Positions 44,119-55,702 of a stretch of DNA of 64,000 bases are shown here, one piece after another. Source of the stretch: Ophioceras dolichostomum (lineage: Eukaryota > Ascomycota > Sordariomycetes > Magnaporthales > Ophioceraceae); assembly GCA_003049485.1 (NCBI GenBank), contig PYST01000008.1, forward strand, positions 62,001 through 126,000, given 5' to 3'. The notes beneath the pieces are model-generated. The model was not told where the DNA came from and ran no database searches. It was given only the letters and a program-made list of their open reading frames with translations. Each line of letters opens with the position of its first letter. Within the stretch, counting starts at the first letter, position 1. The position numbers were made by a program, and so were the translations under genes.

Positions 44119-45549
44119 TGAGTCGGGGGGAACTCCCTTGCGGAAAGTTATTCACGTCTTCGGCTGTCGATGACTCCTTTTGGAATTGAGATACCCGCTA
44201 CAGAACAGTTGATGACGTCCAATGCTCTCCCTCCTAACAACCTGCAAGCTTTCTGTTGATGATGGATGGATGTTATGGGTGAAAAGACACTTGGAGGTAA
44301 TGCTGTAATAGGTACGTAATCGAGGTACTACCTAGGGAGGTAGATACCTTGGTGGTAGGTGGTTGAGCTTGGTCGGAGGAACATGACCACCTTGTCTGAG
44401 CGACCTACCTGTGACCACCAGTCAAGAGGGTGTAATGTGTAAGTGTGAGACCCATTGGATGTAACCAACGAGCACCTGCAGGTCCTACTAATCGCAGCAC
44501 ACGCCAACCTTATACCCTGACTGTGTGCGACTGTGGTAGTCAATTACCAAACTGACATGCTTTTAAAAAGGGCTTGAAAGTCTGGAGAATGTCGATTCTC
44601 ACGTGGAATGTACATACACCATCGTCAAGCTCAATTTTGAATGTAGCTGCGCCAGCATTCTTCCCCAGATCTGGAGGATCGGCGGATTCATGCGCTAGCA
44701 AGATTGCTGGTGCTAAGTTCCGGGTGCAACCTTTCAGGCCCAGGGCGAGGCGGAGACGCTGCTTCCGGTTCCACCTGAACTCTGCGCTGAAGGAGCATCG
44801 CCTTACCCGCTGAGCCGCCAGCTGTAACTGGGCCTGAGGAGACCAAATTTGGGGCTGATGCCTCTCAGTTGTTGGGCGCTCTGATAACTTGATTTCAGCA
44901 GGGGCATTTAGGAGTCAGCACACAGGCCGTTTGTCCGTATGCGTGCAGCCTGTTACAAAACACAGCGCAAGCACTGTGTCCACTTTTATTTTTTTCTTTT
45001 GCCCGCTTTATGAGGACGTCTCCTTTTGCCTTCCCCCTCCTCAGAAAGCCACGAAAGGTCGATCCTTTACTCAACGACATCACAACGACCCAGCAACTCT
45101 ATTCAAAAACTTGTTCGACGCCGAAATCTCAGTCGCCAATGCCGTGTCCTCAAGAGACTTACGATATTCTTTCTTCTCACTCTTTCTTCAAGTACCAGAT
45201 GCGCGTCGGAAGCCCTGGCCACAACATTGTGCGATCTTGCCTCTGCGAAGTCCGCTGCGACGCCGAGCGACGTCGCGGCTGCCTCCTCCTCTCGCTCTCG
45301 GCTTGAATCCCAGGCCGGCAGGACGCGACTGCCGACTGCCGCCACCGGGATATTTTGGGCGCCGCGAGCAGCGGTCGCAGGAACAGGAGGAGAGGGGTTG
45401 AAGGTGGCGGGACGCTTCTTCTGAGAAGTCGACCCATCATCAGGGAACCGCCGTAACGCGGACGGGGAAAAAGGGATTAGAGAAAGCACACCACAACAAA
45501 TACGACATACCCAAGGTAGTCTAAACACAGGGGCATCCGCTTCGGAATC
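44119..45549. promoter_or_regulatory. spacer upstream of the Psk1-like kinase
   Basis: About 1.4 kb. AGGTAC/ACCTACC motifs lie at about 44313-44350 and 44401-44408. An open frame at 45026-45424 (Ser/Arg-rich) is probably 5' leader. No gene recognised. Confidence 0.5.
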
Positions 45550-47508
45550 ATGATAGCAAAGGCTACCCCCGCGCTCTCGACAGTGCGCGGGTTCCAAATG
45601 GGAACACCGGCGGCGTCTGGCGATGAAGATTCAGACTATGCCCGGGCGACCACCACGCCGCCGCAGCGACGCGGGCGCAAGAAGCGCGGCCCCACGATCG
45701 ACGACGTGGTTAGCGCTAATTGCAGCCCCGTGCTGAAACCCACCCCCTCGCCGGGGATGAGCGGCATCGCGAAACTTCGCATGCAGCTCGAGCCGTTGAG
45801 CCTGGACAGCACTGGCAACAGCAACGGTAATGGCCATGGTCTTGGCACAGCACCTGCGTTCTCGTCGCAGTCCTCGCGTGCCAACTCGATGACTCGCAGC
45901 GACAGCCACGGCGGCTACGGCGCGCAGCGCATCACTTCGCCGCTCGCGTTCCCCATGACTGCTGCAACTGCCGCGGACCAGCGGGCGCAGCTGCCGAAGC
46001 GCCACAGCATGTTGAGTGACAGCACCAGCCGAGCCCAGAGCCGCTCGCGCCAAGGCAGCAGCCGCACTTGCACCAGCACCAGTGGCGACGAGACCGGCTC
46101 GGACGTGACTACCAGCTACGAGATCTTGCTGCAGGAGGACTTCGTCAGCAGCGAGTCCGTCACAGCCCACAGTGCCAACAATACCGGCCCCCAGGCCGCG
46201 ATCGACGACGACATCCTCGAGGATGGCGATCTTGGCAGCCTCCTTCTCGTCGGCGGCGCCGGCGATGGCGGCCCCGCCTTGTACGCGGACGGGGTGGAAG
46301 GCGGTCTGGTGCAGCCGTCGCGTAAGATGACGGCTGAAGACTTCGAGCCGCTCCGGTGCCTAGGGAAGGGCACGTACGGCACGGTGATCCTGGTTAAGCA
46401 GCGAACGACGGGGCGACTCTACGCGCAGAAGCAGTTCAAGAAGGCATCGCTTGTGGTGCACAAGAAGCTTGTGGAGCAGACCAAGACGGAACGCCAGATC
46501 CTCGAGAGCGTCAACCGACACCCCTTCGTGGTCAAGCTCTTCTACGCCTTCCAGGACCACGAGAAGCTGTACCTGATTCTCGAGTATGGCCAAGGCGGCG
46601 AGCTTTTCACGCACCTCAACACGGAGAAGCTATTCTCGGAGCCCGTAGCCGCCTTCTACATGGCCGAGATGGTACTCGCCCTGTCGCACCTCCACGGCAC
46701 CCTCGGCGTCGTCTACCGCGACCTCAAGCCCGAGAACTGCCTGCTCGACGCCGAGGGCCACCTGCTGCTGACCGACTTCGGCCTCTCCAAGGTCGCGGTC
46801 GACGAGTCATCGGGCGGCGACGGGTCGTGCAACTCCATCCTTGGCACGGTTGAGTACATGGCGCCCGAGATCATCCAGGGCAAGAAGTACGGCAAGGCGG
46901 TCGACTGGTGGGGGCTCGGCGCCCTCGGGTACGACCTCATGACGGGCAACCCCCCCTTCCGCGGCCAGAACCATGCCAAGATCCAGGACAACATCGTGCG
47001 CCAGAAGCTCGTGCTCCCTTACTTCCTCAGCGCCGACGCCAAGGACCTGCTCACGCGCCTGCTCCGCAAGGACCCGGCCAAGCGCCTGGGGGCTAACATG
47101 CCCAAGGACCTGGCCGCCATCAAGGCGCACCGCTTCTTCCGCCGCATCGACTGGAAGAAGCTCGCGGCGCGCGAGGTCGAGCCCCCTATCCAGCCAATGA
47201 TCACCGACCCGGAGCTGGCAGAGAACTTCGCGCCCGAGTTCACGGAGCTGTCGCTCAGCCCCGTCGTCACCGCGCGGGACCCACCGTGGGGCAGCAGCAG
47301 CGCCGCCGCCGCCACCACCGCCGGCCTTTCGTCGTCGTTCGTCAGGGACATTGCCGCCGGACCGCTCGCAGCTGGAGGAGTCGCTGGAGGGAGATCTGGA
47401 GGGGCGGGCGGCAAGGACGACCCGTTCGGCGGATTCAGTTTCGTGGCCTCAAGTAGTCTGCTGGAAAGCAGCAGCGGCTTCATGCTCGCATCGCAGGCGG
47501 CGCTGTGA
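45550..47508 (+). CDS. AGC-family S6-type kinase (Psk1-like)
   Basis: A single exon encodes 652 aa. About 255 residues of Ser/Thr-rich disorder come first. The kinase domain starts EDFEPLRCLGKGTYGTV, with the ATP Lys in LYAQKQFKK, the catalytic loop VYRDLKPEN, DFG at about 409-411 and APE in EYMAPEII. The AGC C-tail includes NFAPEFTELSLSP and a hydrophobic motif FGGFSF at 626-631. This layout matches S. pombe Psk1 and filamentous-fungal S6 kinases, which are TORC1 effectors that phosphorylate ribosomal protein S6. The activation loop reads NSILGTVEY where relatives have T-F-C-G-T, so the PDK1 site would be Ser429. The start is uncertain: ATG 45550 is the first in frame, but Met17 (MGTPAASGDEDSDY) looks more like the family start. 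Confidence 0.9.
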   Translation: MIAKATPALSTVRGFQMGTPAASGDEDSDYARATTTPPQRRGRKKRGPTIDDVVSANCSPVLKPTPSPGMSGIAKLRMQLEPLSLDSTGNSNGNGHGLGTAPAFSSQSSRANSMTRSDSHGGYGAQRITSPLAFPMTAATAADQRAQLPKRHSMLSDSTSRAQSRSRQGSSRTCTSTSGDETGSDVTTSYEILLQEDFVSSESVTAHSANNTGPQAAIDDDILEDGDLGSLLLVGGAGDGGPALYADGVEGGLVQPSRKMTAEDFEPLRCLGKGTYGTVILVKQRTTGRLYAQKQFKKASLVVHKKLVEQTKTERQILESVNRHPFVVKLFYAFQDHEKLYLILEYGQGGELFTHLNTEKLFSEPVAAFYMAEMVLALSHLHGTLGVVYRDLKPENCLLDAEGHLLLTDFGLSKVAVDESSGGDGSCNSILGTVEYMAPEIIQGKKYGKAVDWWGLGALGYDLMTGNPPFRGQNHAKIQDNIVRQKLVLPYFLSADAKDLLTRLLRKDPAKRLGANMPKDLAAIKAHRFFRRIDWKKLAAREVEPPIQPMITDPELAENFAPEFTELSLSPVVTARDPPWGSSSAAAATTAGLSSSFVRDIAAGPLAAGGVAGGRSGGAGGKDDPFGGFSFVASSSLLESSSGFMLASQAAL

Positions 47509-50500
47509 TGGCCGAATAGGTCGCCGATGCTACCGACCGCCTCGCACCGCCGCCGTGATGCAGAGGAACGAACGGCTGACGGACCGACTGACTGGCCATA
47601 ACGGGACCGGTGGACGGGCGTGTTCATGATTTGACTTGGGGTACACTTGGCAAAGTAATCGAGCTACACAGAAGCTACAGAGCCGACAATACGAATACAG
47701 TACAACAAGAAAGCAAGGCATGGATAAAGGGATAGATAGACGGGGGGTGTATCTTTTGCAGCAGGAAAAGGGGGAGATAGGGTAATGAGGGTTGGTAGGA
47801 TTCACGGTCTCGGGACAACAGATGGCCCATCCACAGGAAATAGTTAGAATGCACGCAGATGTTTGGATCGCTTTAGACCCCTTTTCTCTAGCCTAAGTAC
47901 ATTTCTTTACTTCGTTTCTCAACTCTCAGTGTGAAATAACGCGATGTCTACAAAGTAGACGGGGAGGGAGGGATCCAGTACGGTGTAGCAGGCGCATGCT
48001 TGACGCGGTCGGTCAAGAAAGAGGATGATGACGGCTTGACATAGGTCTCCGGAAGACGACGACGTCCTGGGTCACCGGGCCTCCAAGGCGGTAGTTGTCA
48101 GAGCCGGGAGGCTGGGGCGTCTTGGGCGTCCCCCCGGCCCCCGACCCGACCCCGGATCAGGAAGGTATGGGCAGAGGGGGAGGTGTTGTTCGTCCGCCGT
48201 AAGATTTGACATGAGTCAGGGTGATGGACGGTGCGAGCTGGAGATATTTGTGATCATCAGGCTCATTTCCCCGATAGTAGGATAGAGAGGTAGAGTGAGT
48301 GGAAGTGGAGGTCAAGATTTAGGTCGGCTATGGTTTCCCCTGAGTTGGTTGCGTACTGCCCCATGCTCTCCCCCTCTAACGAAGGTGAAAAGATCCGAAG
48401 ATTGTCGTCACGAACCTTCCGAACTACAACCTAACTTCGCATTTTGTTTCTTCTTCCCAGTTCAAACAAACATGAGAACCTAACCAGGCTCGTAATAACG
48501 TAGCCAACGTTCACATAATCCACTGTCCTCGGAGATAGGGATATTCCCAGCTCACCAGGTAACGAGGAGGGCTTTGCTTCAGTCATGAGCAATATTGATA
48601 ATAACTCTAAAAGGTTAATGAAAGGGTGGCTCGTGGTTCGTTGGTTCGCAAGAACGACTGGAGTTCATCAGGTACACACCGAGAGAGTGAGCTCTCGCTG
48701 GCCGGGGCATGTATCCCTAGATGGAGCCAGACAGCCACCAGCTACATGGGTTCCTAGTCGAGAAGAAGTGAAGCGGCTCAACTGTTGCTCCGATCACCTA
48801 AAGATCGGCAAATCCCGTGCTCAACAAACCAAAAGTCTTCGAGTGATGAGTTATTACCGAACAATTTGAAAAGGGGCTTTTTTACGACAACAGAATTCTG
48901 CTTGGCAGGTCTGCTGGGCAGTTGTCTGACGAAGAGGTCTAATACCCTCTTCATAGAGCTTTCCTAGGATCTTTTTTACGAGGTAGTCCGGGCTTTGGAA
49001 ACCTGCCGGATTTAGCACCAGGCTGGCTGGCAGTTGGCGGCTCACTCTTTTCACCTGTCATCACTCGTGAGCTTCCTGCTGCGGCCGCCCACCCCGCCGC
49101 CGCGGAGGGCGGCTCCGGTCCCGAGGAGGCTTGTGTGAGCCGCGAGGTCCTTCCTCCCACATCCTCAAGTTTTCTAGTCCCCACGTTCCCAGGTTCTGCT
49201 TCCGCGACTCCCAAGTGGCCATCGGAGGAGAGGAGATGATGCACAGTTGCCTTAGGTCACAGAATATGGATTGACTAGTAGTTGACCACCGTCCCACGGA
49301 CGTGACGACAACCTACATGGTGTTACATGTTACAGCCCGGGTTGATCCGATGTCTATCGATTTTGGTCCTTCCTTCTTTAGCTCACCCTTCCGCGCACTC
49401 CCTCTTATCATCGCACGGTTAGAGGTAGGTCTGATGTACGGATCGCCTGGTTCGCGCTCCCGTCGTGGCATCGCTTCGCCTCGGCACGCAATAAGCGGTC
49501 GGCAAATCGCCGCCGCGCGTCCGCTGGTCTGTCCAAGGTAGCCGTCAGTCGGTGTGCTGCTACCGCTTGCTTGGTGGTTGAGTCCAACAGCAGCAGGCGG
49601 TTCGACGAAAGAATGAGTGATGGATGAATGGATGGATGGATGAGTGAGCCGGTCCAGCCCCCGGGTTTCCCCCCTCCCGCAGCTCACGGCCGGTCAGATA
49701 TCCATTGCCAAGATGCGAGCCCGCCTATCATCACCAAAACGATCACAAGAAGAGTCTCGGCCACGGACGGCCGAGCAATAGGATAGGCAATGCAAAGCCA
49801 CAAAAGAAAGGTTTACGCAATCGTGGAGACATTGATTTGACTTTCCTTGATACCCCACTCGCAGAGCTGCGTCCGGCAGTGGGTGTGAGCTGTCAATTGT
49901 GCTCGGCTTGGCTTTTTTCTCACTCTCTGCTCCTCTCTCTCGACTCTCGAGGGGCTTCTTCATTGGGCAGAGTATCCGGATCCAGAGAGAAACACGCAAA
50001 CATGCAAAAGCTGCAGCTTGCCCACCAGCGGGTCTCTCCGGGGCTGTCTTTCTCGGTGGTGGAGCCTCACCACTGATACCGAATGGACTTTAGCAGCTTA
50101 TTACGTTGCAGCTTGTTCAATGTCCGGCACTAGTCAACTTTACATCGATTCAAGTCCCCACACTCCCACACTCCGGAGATGTCCCAGGAGCCCAGAATCC
50201 AGGGGTCTCACATTCTTTGTTTCAACGGTCTGTTCGGTCATCGTGCTTTGCTCCTTTTTTTCTTCGGCCTCGCGACGACGGCGCTACGGCCGGCGGCGAG
50301 CCCAGCGCCTCGGCGACGCGTCATGCTTTCATGCTTTGGGACATATCTTGGGCCGTATTTTAGGACGTCGTACGGAGCACGTCACGCTATCTTCCGTCAC
50401 GTCTTGGATGCCGTCGTTTTTGTCATTGGGTTGTAATTCCGTCACTTCTAGCCTGGCCCCTTGCTAAGGTTGTGCTTCGGATGAAAGATGCGATCTGCAG

Positions 50501-53500
50501 CCTACCATCGACAGCGTCATCACAACTTGGCGATGCTATGCCTGTGCTTTCTGCATCTTCTCTCGAAGGTCTCGAGAAGAGCAATGGCATTGGTTGTCCG
50601 AGCGTTCTCTCCCTGTCCATGTTTGAATCGCAGAAGAAACAAAACAAAACTCTTGGCTTACACTGACCAAGAAATCGCGGCAAGTGGGCAAGTGACTGAC
50701 AACCGACAACGGACGGAGGGGGGCAAGAGCGGTGAATCGGTGAATGCGTATGCCGTTGTGAGTGCCGACGCATACGTACTTGCAGACAGACAGACAGACA
50801 GACAGACAGACACACATGCGGTCCGTTCTGTACTGATAGGATGTGCCGCTTCTCAAGGAATCATTCCCCCGTGGCACAGCGAGGCGGTTGGCTGCCCGCC
50901 CTCCCTTTTTTTTTCTGTCGGCCGTCTTGTCGGTCGGCATATCGAATCATGGATCCCCAAGCCCGGGCGGCTTCCCGCCAGCGTACTTCCAGCCTATCCA
51001 GCTCATCCGGAGGCTCTGGGCATGGAACACAGCGATTTGCAGGTCGTTTTACAGCTCCGTTTTCAGCCATATCAGCGCTGGTAGCGTACGCTTCATGCTT
51101 CTTCGTGCAGCGTATTCGCGTTCAACGGCAGTCCGGACAGCTCACGTTGCATGTCAACCAGCCCCGGGCTATAGATAGGTGTAGGTACCTTAGGTCGTCG
51201 ACGAGGATCCGGGCGAGGATACCGTGCCAGGTAAGACCAGACATACGTGTCGTGCCCTCCGAGACGTTCTCGACAAGATAAGCCGTCCTACGGGAAAAGG
51301 AGAAAAGGGGAATGGAAAACGAGCTCCCTCGCATCCGTCGTTCCTGATAGCAGGACCCGCGAAGGAAGCGGGAATGCGAATTGGTGTTGGTTGCTGCCTT
51401 TGGTGTTGAAGTCGTTGATCATTGCCTGCTTCCAGGCCACTCGGCGACGATCAACGATGAAGGTCCCGAAGGCAATCGCTAGGACAGAGACGAGAGGCGG
51501 GGTTACTTGGCGGGGGGCGCCCGCAGAATGTGCTACGGCTTGGCGGGCCCCCGTGCAGCCCCGTAAGTACATCACAGCTCTCAAATAGGCGTGTTCTCAC
51601 TGGTTCGCCAGGTTAAAATCTGGCCAAGGGGGGCACGTTTTTTCTTCTCGGTGCCGGGGAGGATTATCCTTTGATGGGGGTCATCGGAGCCCATATTTGG
51701 TGTGGTGGGCGGTGGCAGTGCTGGGACGAGACCTTTCCGGACCCTTTCCTGGCTCTAGGCTCTGGGTGCCAGAGGGAAGGAAGTGCCAGACTGCCATGAA
51801 GATTGCAAAACGGCGCCAGTGCAACCAGTGCCTCTCACATTCCTTTTCTTCTTTTTCTTCTTCCCCCCCTGATTACTCTCTTTTGAAGGTATGTATGCGA
51901 TGTGCGCTTCTGCATGGGTGAGGCCCAAAATCGGTTGGATCGATCCTCACCATCCACCACTTCCCGCCCCACGATTCCGGGCGTCTTCTGCCGCAGAGCA
52001 ACCATGAGTGACGGTGGGAGGTCTCGCCTGGCCCGTCCGCTTGCCCGGCCGTCCACCTTTCTGGCCTCTTACCAAGATAACAAGGTCGTGTTGGGTAAGT
52101 TCGGGACGAGAATGGAGGGGCGCACGGCAAACTGACGCAGATTTGCGCTGCCAAAGATCGTCTTGTATGTATGTGGGAGGGAAGGATGGGTATCCTTTGG
52201 AGGCCTGCCGCTCCATTTCGTCGTTTTGTTGCATCAAGACGATCCAAACCAGAAATCTCTCACGGCCAGGGTGCGAGTTCGTCCGAGCCGGGACGCGGGA
52301 CAACTTTTTTGGACGTCCTGCAGAGTTGGGTTTCCAAACGGGACATCCTTGACTTCCACGCCAAGACTCCACCCACGCCCCCTGCGCCGGAGCTGGGACG
52401 TGGAGGAGCAGCGAGGAGCAAGCGACACCCCTGGATGAGATGACGGCGGCTTGTGGGTGGTGGTGGTGGTGCATGTGTTTGGGTGTGGCACCGCCAGCAG
52501 TGAGTAGGGAGATTCAGCAGGAAAAGGGAGGAGAGAAAAAAAAAGGGATACTGCGTCTGAGATGAGACTGAACCGGCGTCTAAATGTAGCAAGCTGTACG
52601 TATTCCTGGATTCCCACCCACAACCTACCTGCCTATACCATCGTTTGTCTGCTTCTGCTTCTAACATGGAAGCGTGTGCACACTTGGCTTGGCTTGACTT
52701 GGCTTGCAGTCATCGCGATTGTTTTATCATCGGGGTATATACATGCAGCCCCTGTCCCAGACGAGCTGAGCATCCGTTTCCTCTTTGATAGGAGTCATCT
52801 CTTCGCCTCTGGAATGCACCTACTTTTATGTACGCTTTGGCAGACCCTTACCCGCCCGTCGAGCCGTCCCTGCCGTTTTCAACTGATGAACGGACTTGCT
52901 TGGGTTGCTCTTGCTTGTGAAGCTATAAACTTATAATACCGGAAAGAGCCCACGGCCTGACGACCAGCCTTCGCTCATCACCGCGCAGGCGCTCACATCC
53001 ATCAATTCTTACTGAGTCCAGCCTGTCCAGCTAGTCCAGCTAGTCCAGCCAGCCACCAGAGAACCCGAAAATCTCTCAGCTCCTTGCAGGGAGAAGCACC
53101 AGTACCAGTCAGGCAAAGGCAAGACTGCATTGCCGGCCTGAGCCATCCAGCAGCCACCACACACACAAACACCGACACAACAGGACCACCAGTACACACA
53201 GCATCGCAAAAGCCATTGACACCGCAGTGCGTACGGATATCGATCGCATTACGAATTTGCACTTTGGATATTCAGAGACCTTGCACCGGCACCGGGTATT
53301 CTGATCCCCGCCTGCGCCCTCTCAGCTCGTCGCCTGCACACACAGAATAATAAGACGAACCCCAGACAACAGGTTCGTGGGTGTCTCTCTCAGCATCTCT
53401 CAGCCTCCCTCGTACATATCATATATTTTACCCCAAACCCAAGTCCGGTGCGTCGTGGCCCAGGACCGAGACCTGCCTACCCAGATCTCCCTCCCCCCGT

Positions 53501-53926
53501 TATATTGGGGCTGCCCACCAGGGGACTGGACGATAGAATAGCCCAACACCACGGGCGAGGTACCAACACACCCTTGGCACATACACGAGAGACCTGTTCC
53601 CTAGGGCCGGCTTATTAGGCTCCATATTCTCTTTCTGGATTCTTCTCTATCTTATTTGTCTTAATTTAGCGGCCGGGCGTTTTCTTGTTCGGGTTTTTGT
53701 TTAACACCCCGGCGACCCGCCTTGCTGCCCTTCATTTTCAAACTCCGACTTGCTGTGCGTTTCGTTGGGGACTTGGGACTTATACGAGGGGTCGTCGCAA
53801 CGAGTTTGAGAGCCGCCAGCAGCTTTCACTCAGTGGAACAGAGAGAAAGACGGGAAAACGGAGATACTGACTTGGGAAACACCTTGCTAGAGGAAGACCT
53901 AGTCGGAGAGGGCATCACCTTTTACA
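47509..53926. other. 6.4 kb gene-poor region
   Basis: No open frame here shows a domain, a plausible splice series or family resemblance. It contains a GC-rich patch at about 48110-48170, three CGTCAC sites (50381-50446), a (CAGA)7 tract (50783-50810) and a 9-10 bp repeat of GTCCAGCTA type (about 53029-53050). It probably includes the 3' UTR of the kinase and a long upstream region or leader of the cytochrome gene. Noncoding RNA is possible but unsupported. Confidence 0.5.
50783..50810 (+). repeat. (CAGA)7 microsatellite
   Basis: Seven perfect CAGA units followed by CACACA. Confidence 0.95.
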
Positions 53927-55702
53927 ATGAGGCAATTCCAATTGTCGCTCGGGACGCTGGTCGCGTTGGCGTGTAAGTGCATCCAGATCCAGTCTCCTCC
54001 TTCCCCTGGGCACAGAGCACACAGCACACAGCACGTGCAGATAGATGCAGATGCAAACGCCTGACAGGCAAACGGACAACGTACGACGAGCACACAAACT
54101 GACACAAACTGACCTGCAATTCCATATACAGCAACATTTACAAGGGCCACTATTCAGACGTTCTGCCCTGAGAACGCGAACCAAGTATGCTACAGTGTCG
54201 CGGTGCCGAGCTCGTCGGCCGCCAGCGGGTCGGGCAACATCTATTTCCAGATCCTCGCACCGGCCTCCCACTCATGGGTGGCCCTCGCGACGGGCTCGAA
54301 CATGGGGAACGCCAACATGTTCATCGTCTACCAGGACGGTGCCGGCAACATGACCGTGTCCCCCCGCAAGACCACTCGCCACAACCCGCCGACGCTGGAC
54401 ACGTCCTCGACGGCCGCTAAGCTGACCCTGATGGCCGGCAGCGGCGTCACGACCGACGGCATGATGATCGCCAATGTCCGCTGCGCGAACTGCCAGTCGT
54501 GGAGCACGGGATCTATGAGCCTCTCGTCCTCGTCCACCTCCTGGATCAGCGCCTGGAAAAGCGGCAACTCCATGGCCACCACCAACACCGCAGCCGGCAT
54601 CACCCAGCACGACGACTACAGGATCTTCGGCCTCGACCTGACCGCCGCCACCATCGCCAGCGACACCAACCCCTTCATCGCTAGCGACAGCACCGGTGGA
54701 GGTGGAGGCGGTGACAGCAGTGGCAACAACGGCACGACAGGCGGCAACGGCAGCTCTGGCGGCAGCAGCAACGGCGGCAGCAGCACCGGCGGGTCGTCGT
54801 CCGGCGTGATCCTCGGTGGTGCACCCCCGAAGCCGAGCGCAAAGGTCCTGGCCGCCCACGGCATCATCATGGCGCTCGTCTTCGTCATCATGTACCCGAT
54901 CGCCGCGATCCTGATGCCGCTGCTTGGCAAGTGGCAGGTGCACGCCGCCGCGCAGGTCCTCAGCTTCCTGCTCATGTGGGTGGGCTTCGGTCTGGGCGTC
55001 CAGGCGGCTAAGGAGAGATTAATGGTGAGTTCGAATCCCCCAGCCCTCCCGTGGCTGCTCCCGTGACAAGAAGACAAGAGTCGAATCAGCAGCAAGGACT
55101 AACAAACACGTCCATCCGTCCAGCTCTTCGACAACACGCACACCCTCATGGGCACCGTGGTCGTCTGCCTGCTCTTCATCCAACCCTTCCTCGGATACGC
55201 GCACCACATGCACTACGTCAAGCACAAGCGCCGCGGCCTCGTCAGCTACGTGCACATCTTCTGGGGCCAGTCCCTCATCATCGTGGGACTCGTCAACGGC
55301 GGGCTGGGCCTGGAGCTGGCGGGGGCCTCCACGTCGCTGGTGGTCGCCTACGCCGTCGTCGCCGCCGTCGTCTTCACTGTGTACGCCGTCGTCAAGGTCT
55401 TCACCCTGTTCAAGGCGAGCCATGACTCCTCCCGCGGCGCGAAGGAGGCGCCCTCGCCACCCCTCGGCCGCTCGCCGCCGAGCCAGTTCGCGTACCAGCA
55501 CCAGCAGTCGCCGTCGCCGCAGTCGCAGACGCAGCAGCAGCAGTACCAGCAGCAGCAGCAGCAGCAGCAGCAGGGACAGACGCAGCAGAACCTCCGTGGC
55601 GGCGGATATGCCCCCACGCCGCGCAGTCGTGACAACTATGCCAGCCCGCCGGCTGCGTATCCGTCGCCTCCTCAGCAGTCTCGCCGCAGGCCGTATCCCT
55701 GA
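53927..55702 (+). CDS. secreted CDH-type cytochrome domain fused to cytochrome b561
   Basis: Exons 53927-53972, 54132-55024 and 55124-55702 encode 505 aa. A signal peptide (MRQFQLSLGTLVALASTFTRA, made by the first splice) leads into a cellobiose-dehydrogenase-type cytochrome (DOMON-like) domain at about residues 22-210. It contains FCPENANQVCYSVAVP, a DGMMIANVRC segment and ITQHDDYRIFGLDL, which offer Met and His as heme ligands. A Ser/Gly linker follows, then a cytochrome b561 membrane domain (about 245-415) with spaced His in LAAHGIIM, QVHAAAQ, DNTHTLMG and YVHIFWGQ. The C-terminal tail is Gln-rich (CAG repeat) and cytosolic. The layout suggests electron transfer across the plasma membrane between a heme on the outside and an internal donor. 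In fungi such proteins are discussed as ferric or LPMO-linked reductases; the partner here is unknown. Confidence 0.9.
55537..55572 (+). repeat. CAG repeat encoding poly-Gln in the cytochrome b561 tail
   Basis: A run of CAG codons, broken once by TAC, inside the last exon. It encodes two Gln tracts in the cytosolic tail and may vary in length between strains. Confidence 0.85.

Noticed and set aside
44755..44815. tRNA-like D-arm (GCTCAGCGGGTAAGGCG on the minus strand)
   Set aside because: No T-loop GTTCRANNC, no matching acceptor stem and no clear anticodon stem.
45026..45424. Ser/Arg-rich open frame upstream of the Psk1-like kinase
   Set aside because: No domain, ends before the kinase start and looks like a 5' leader.
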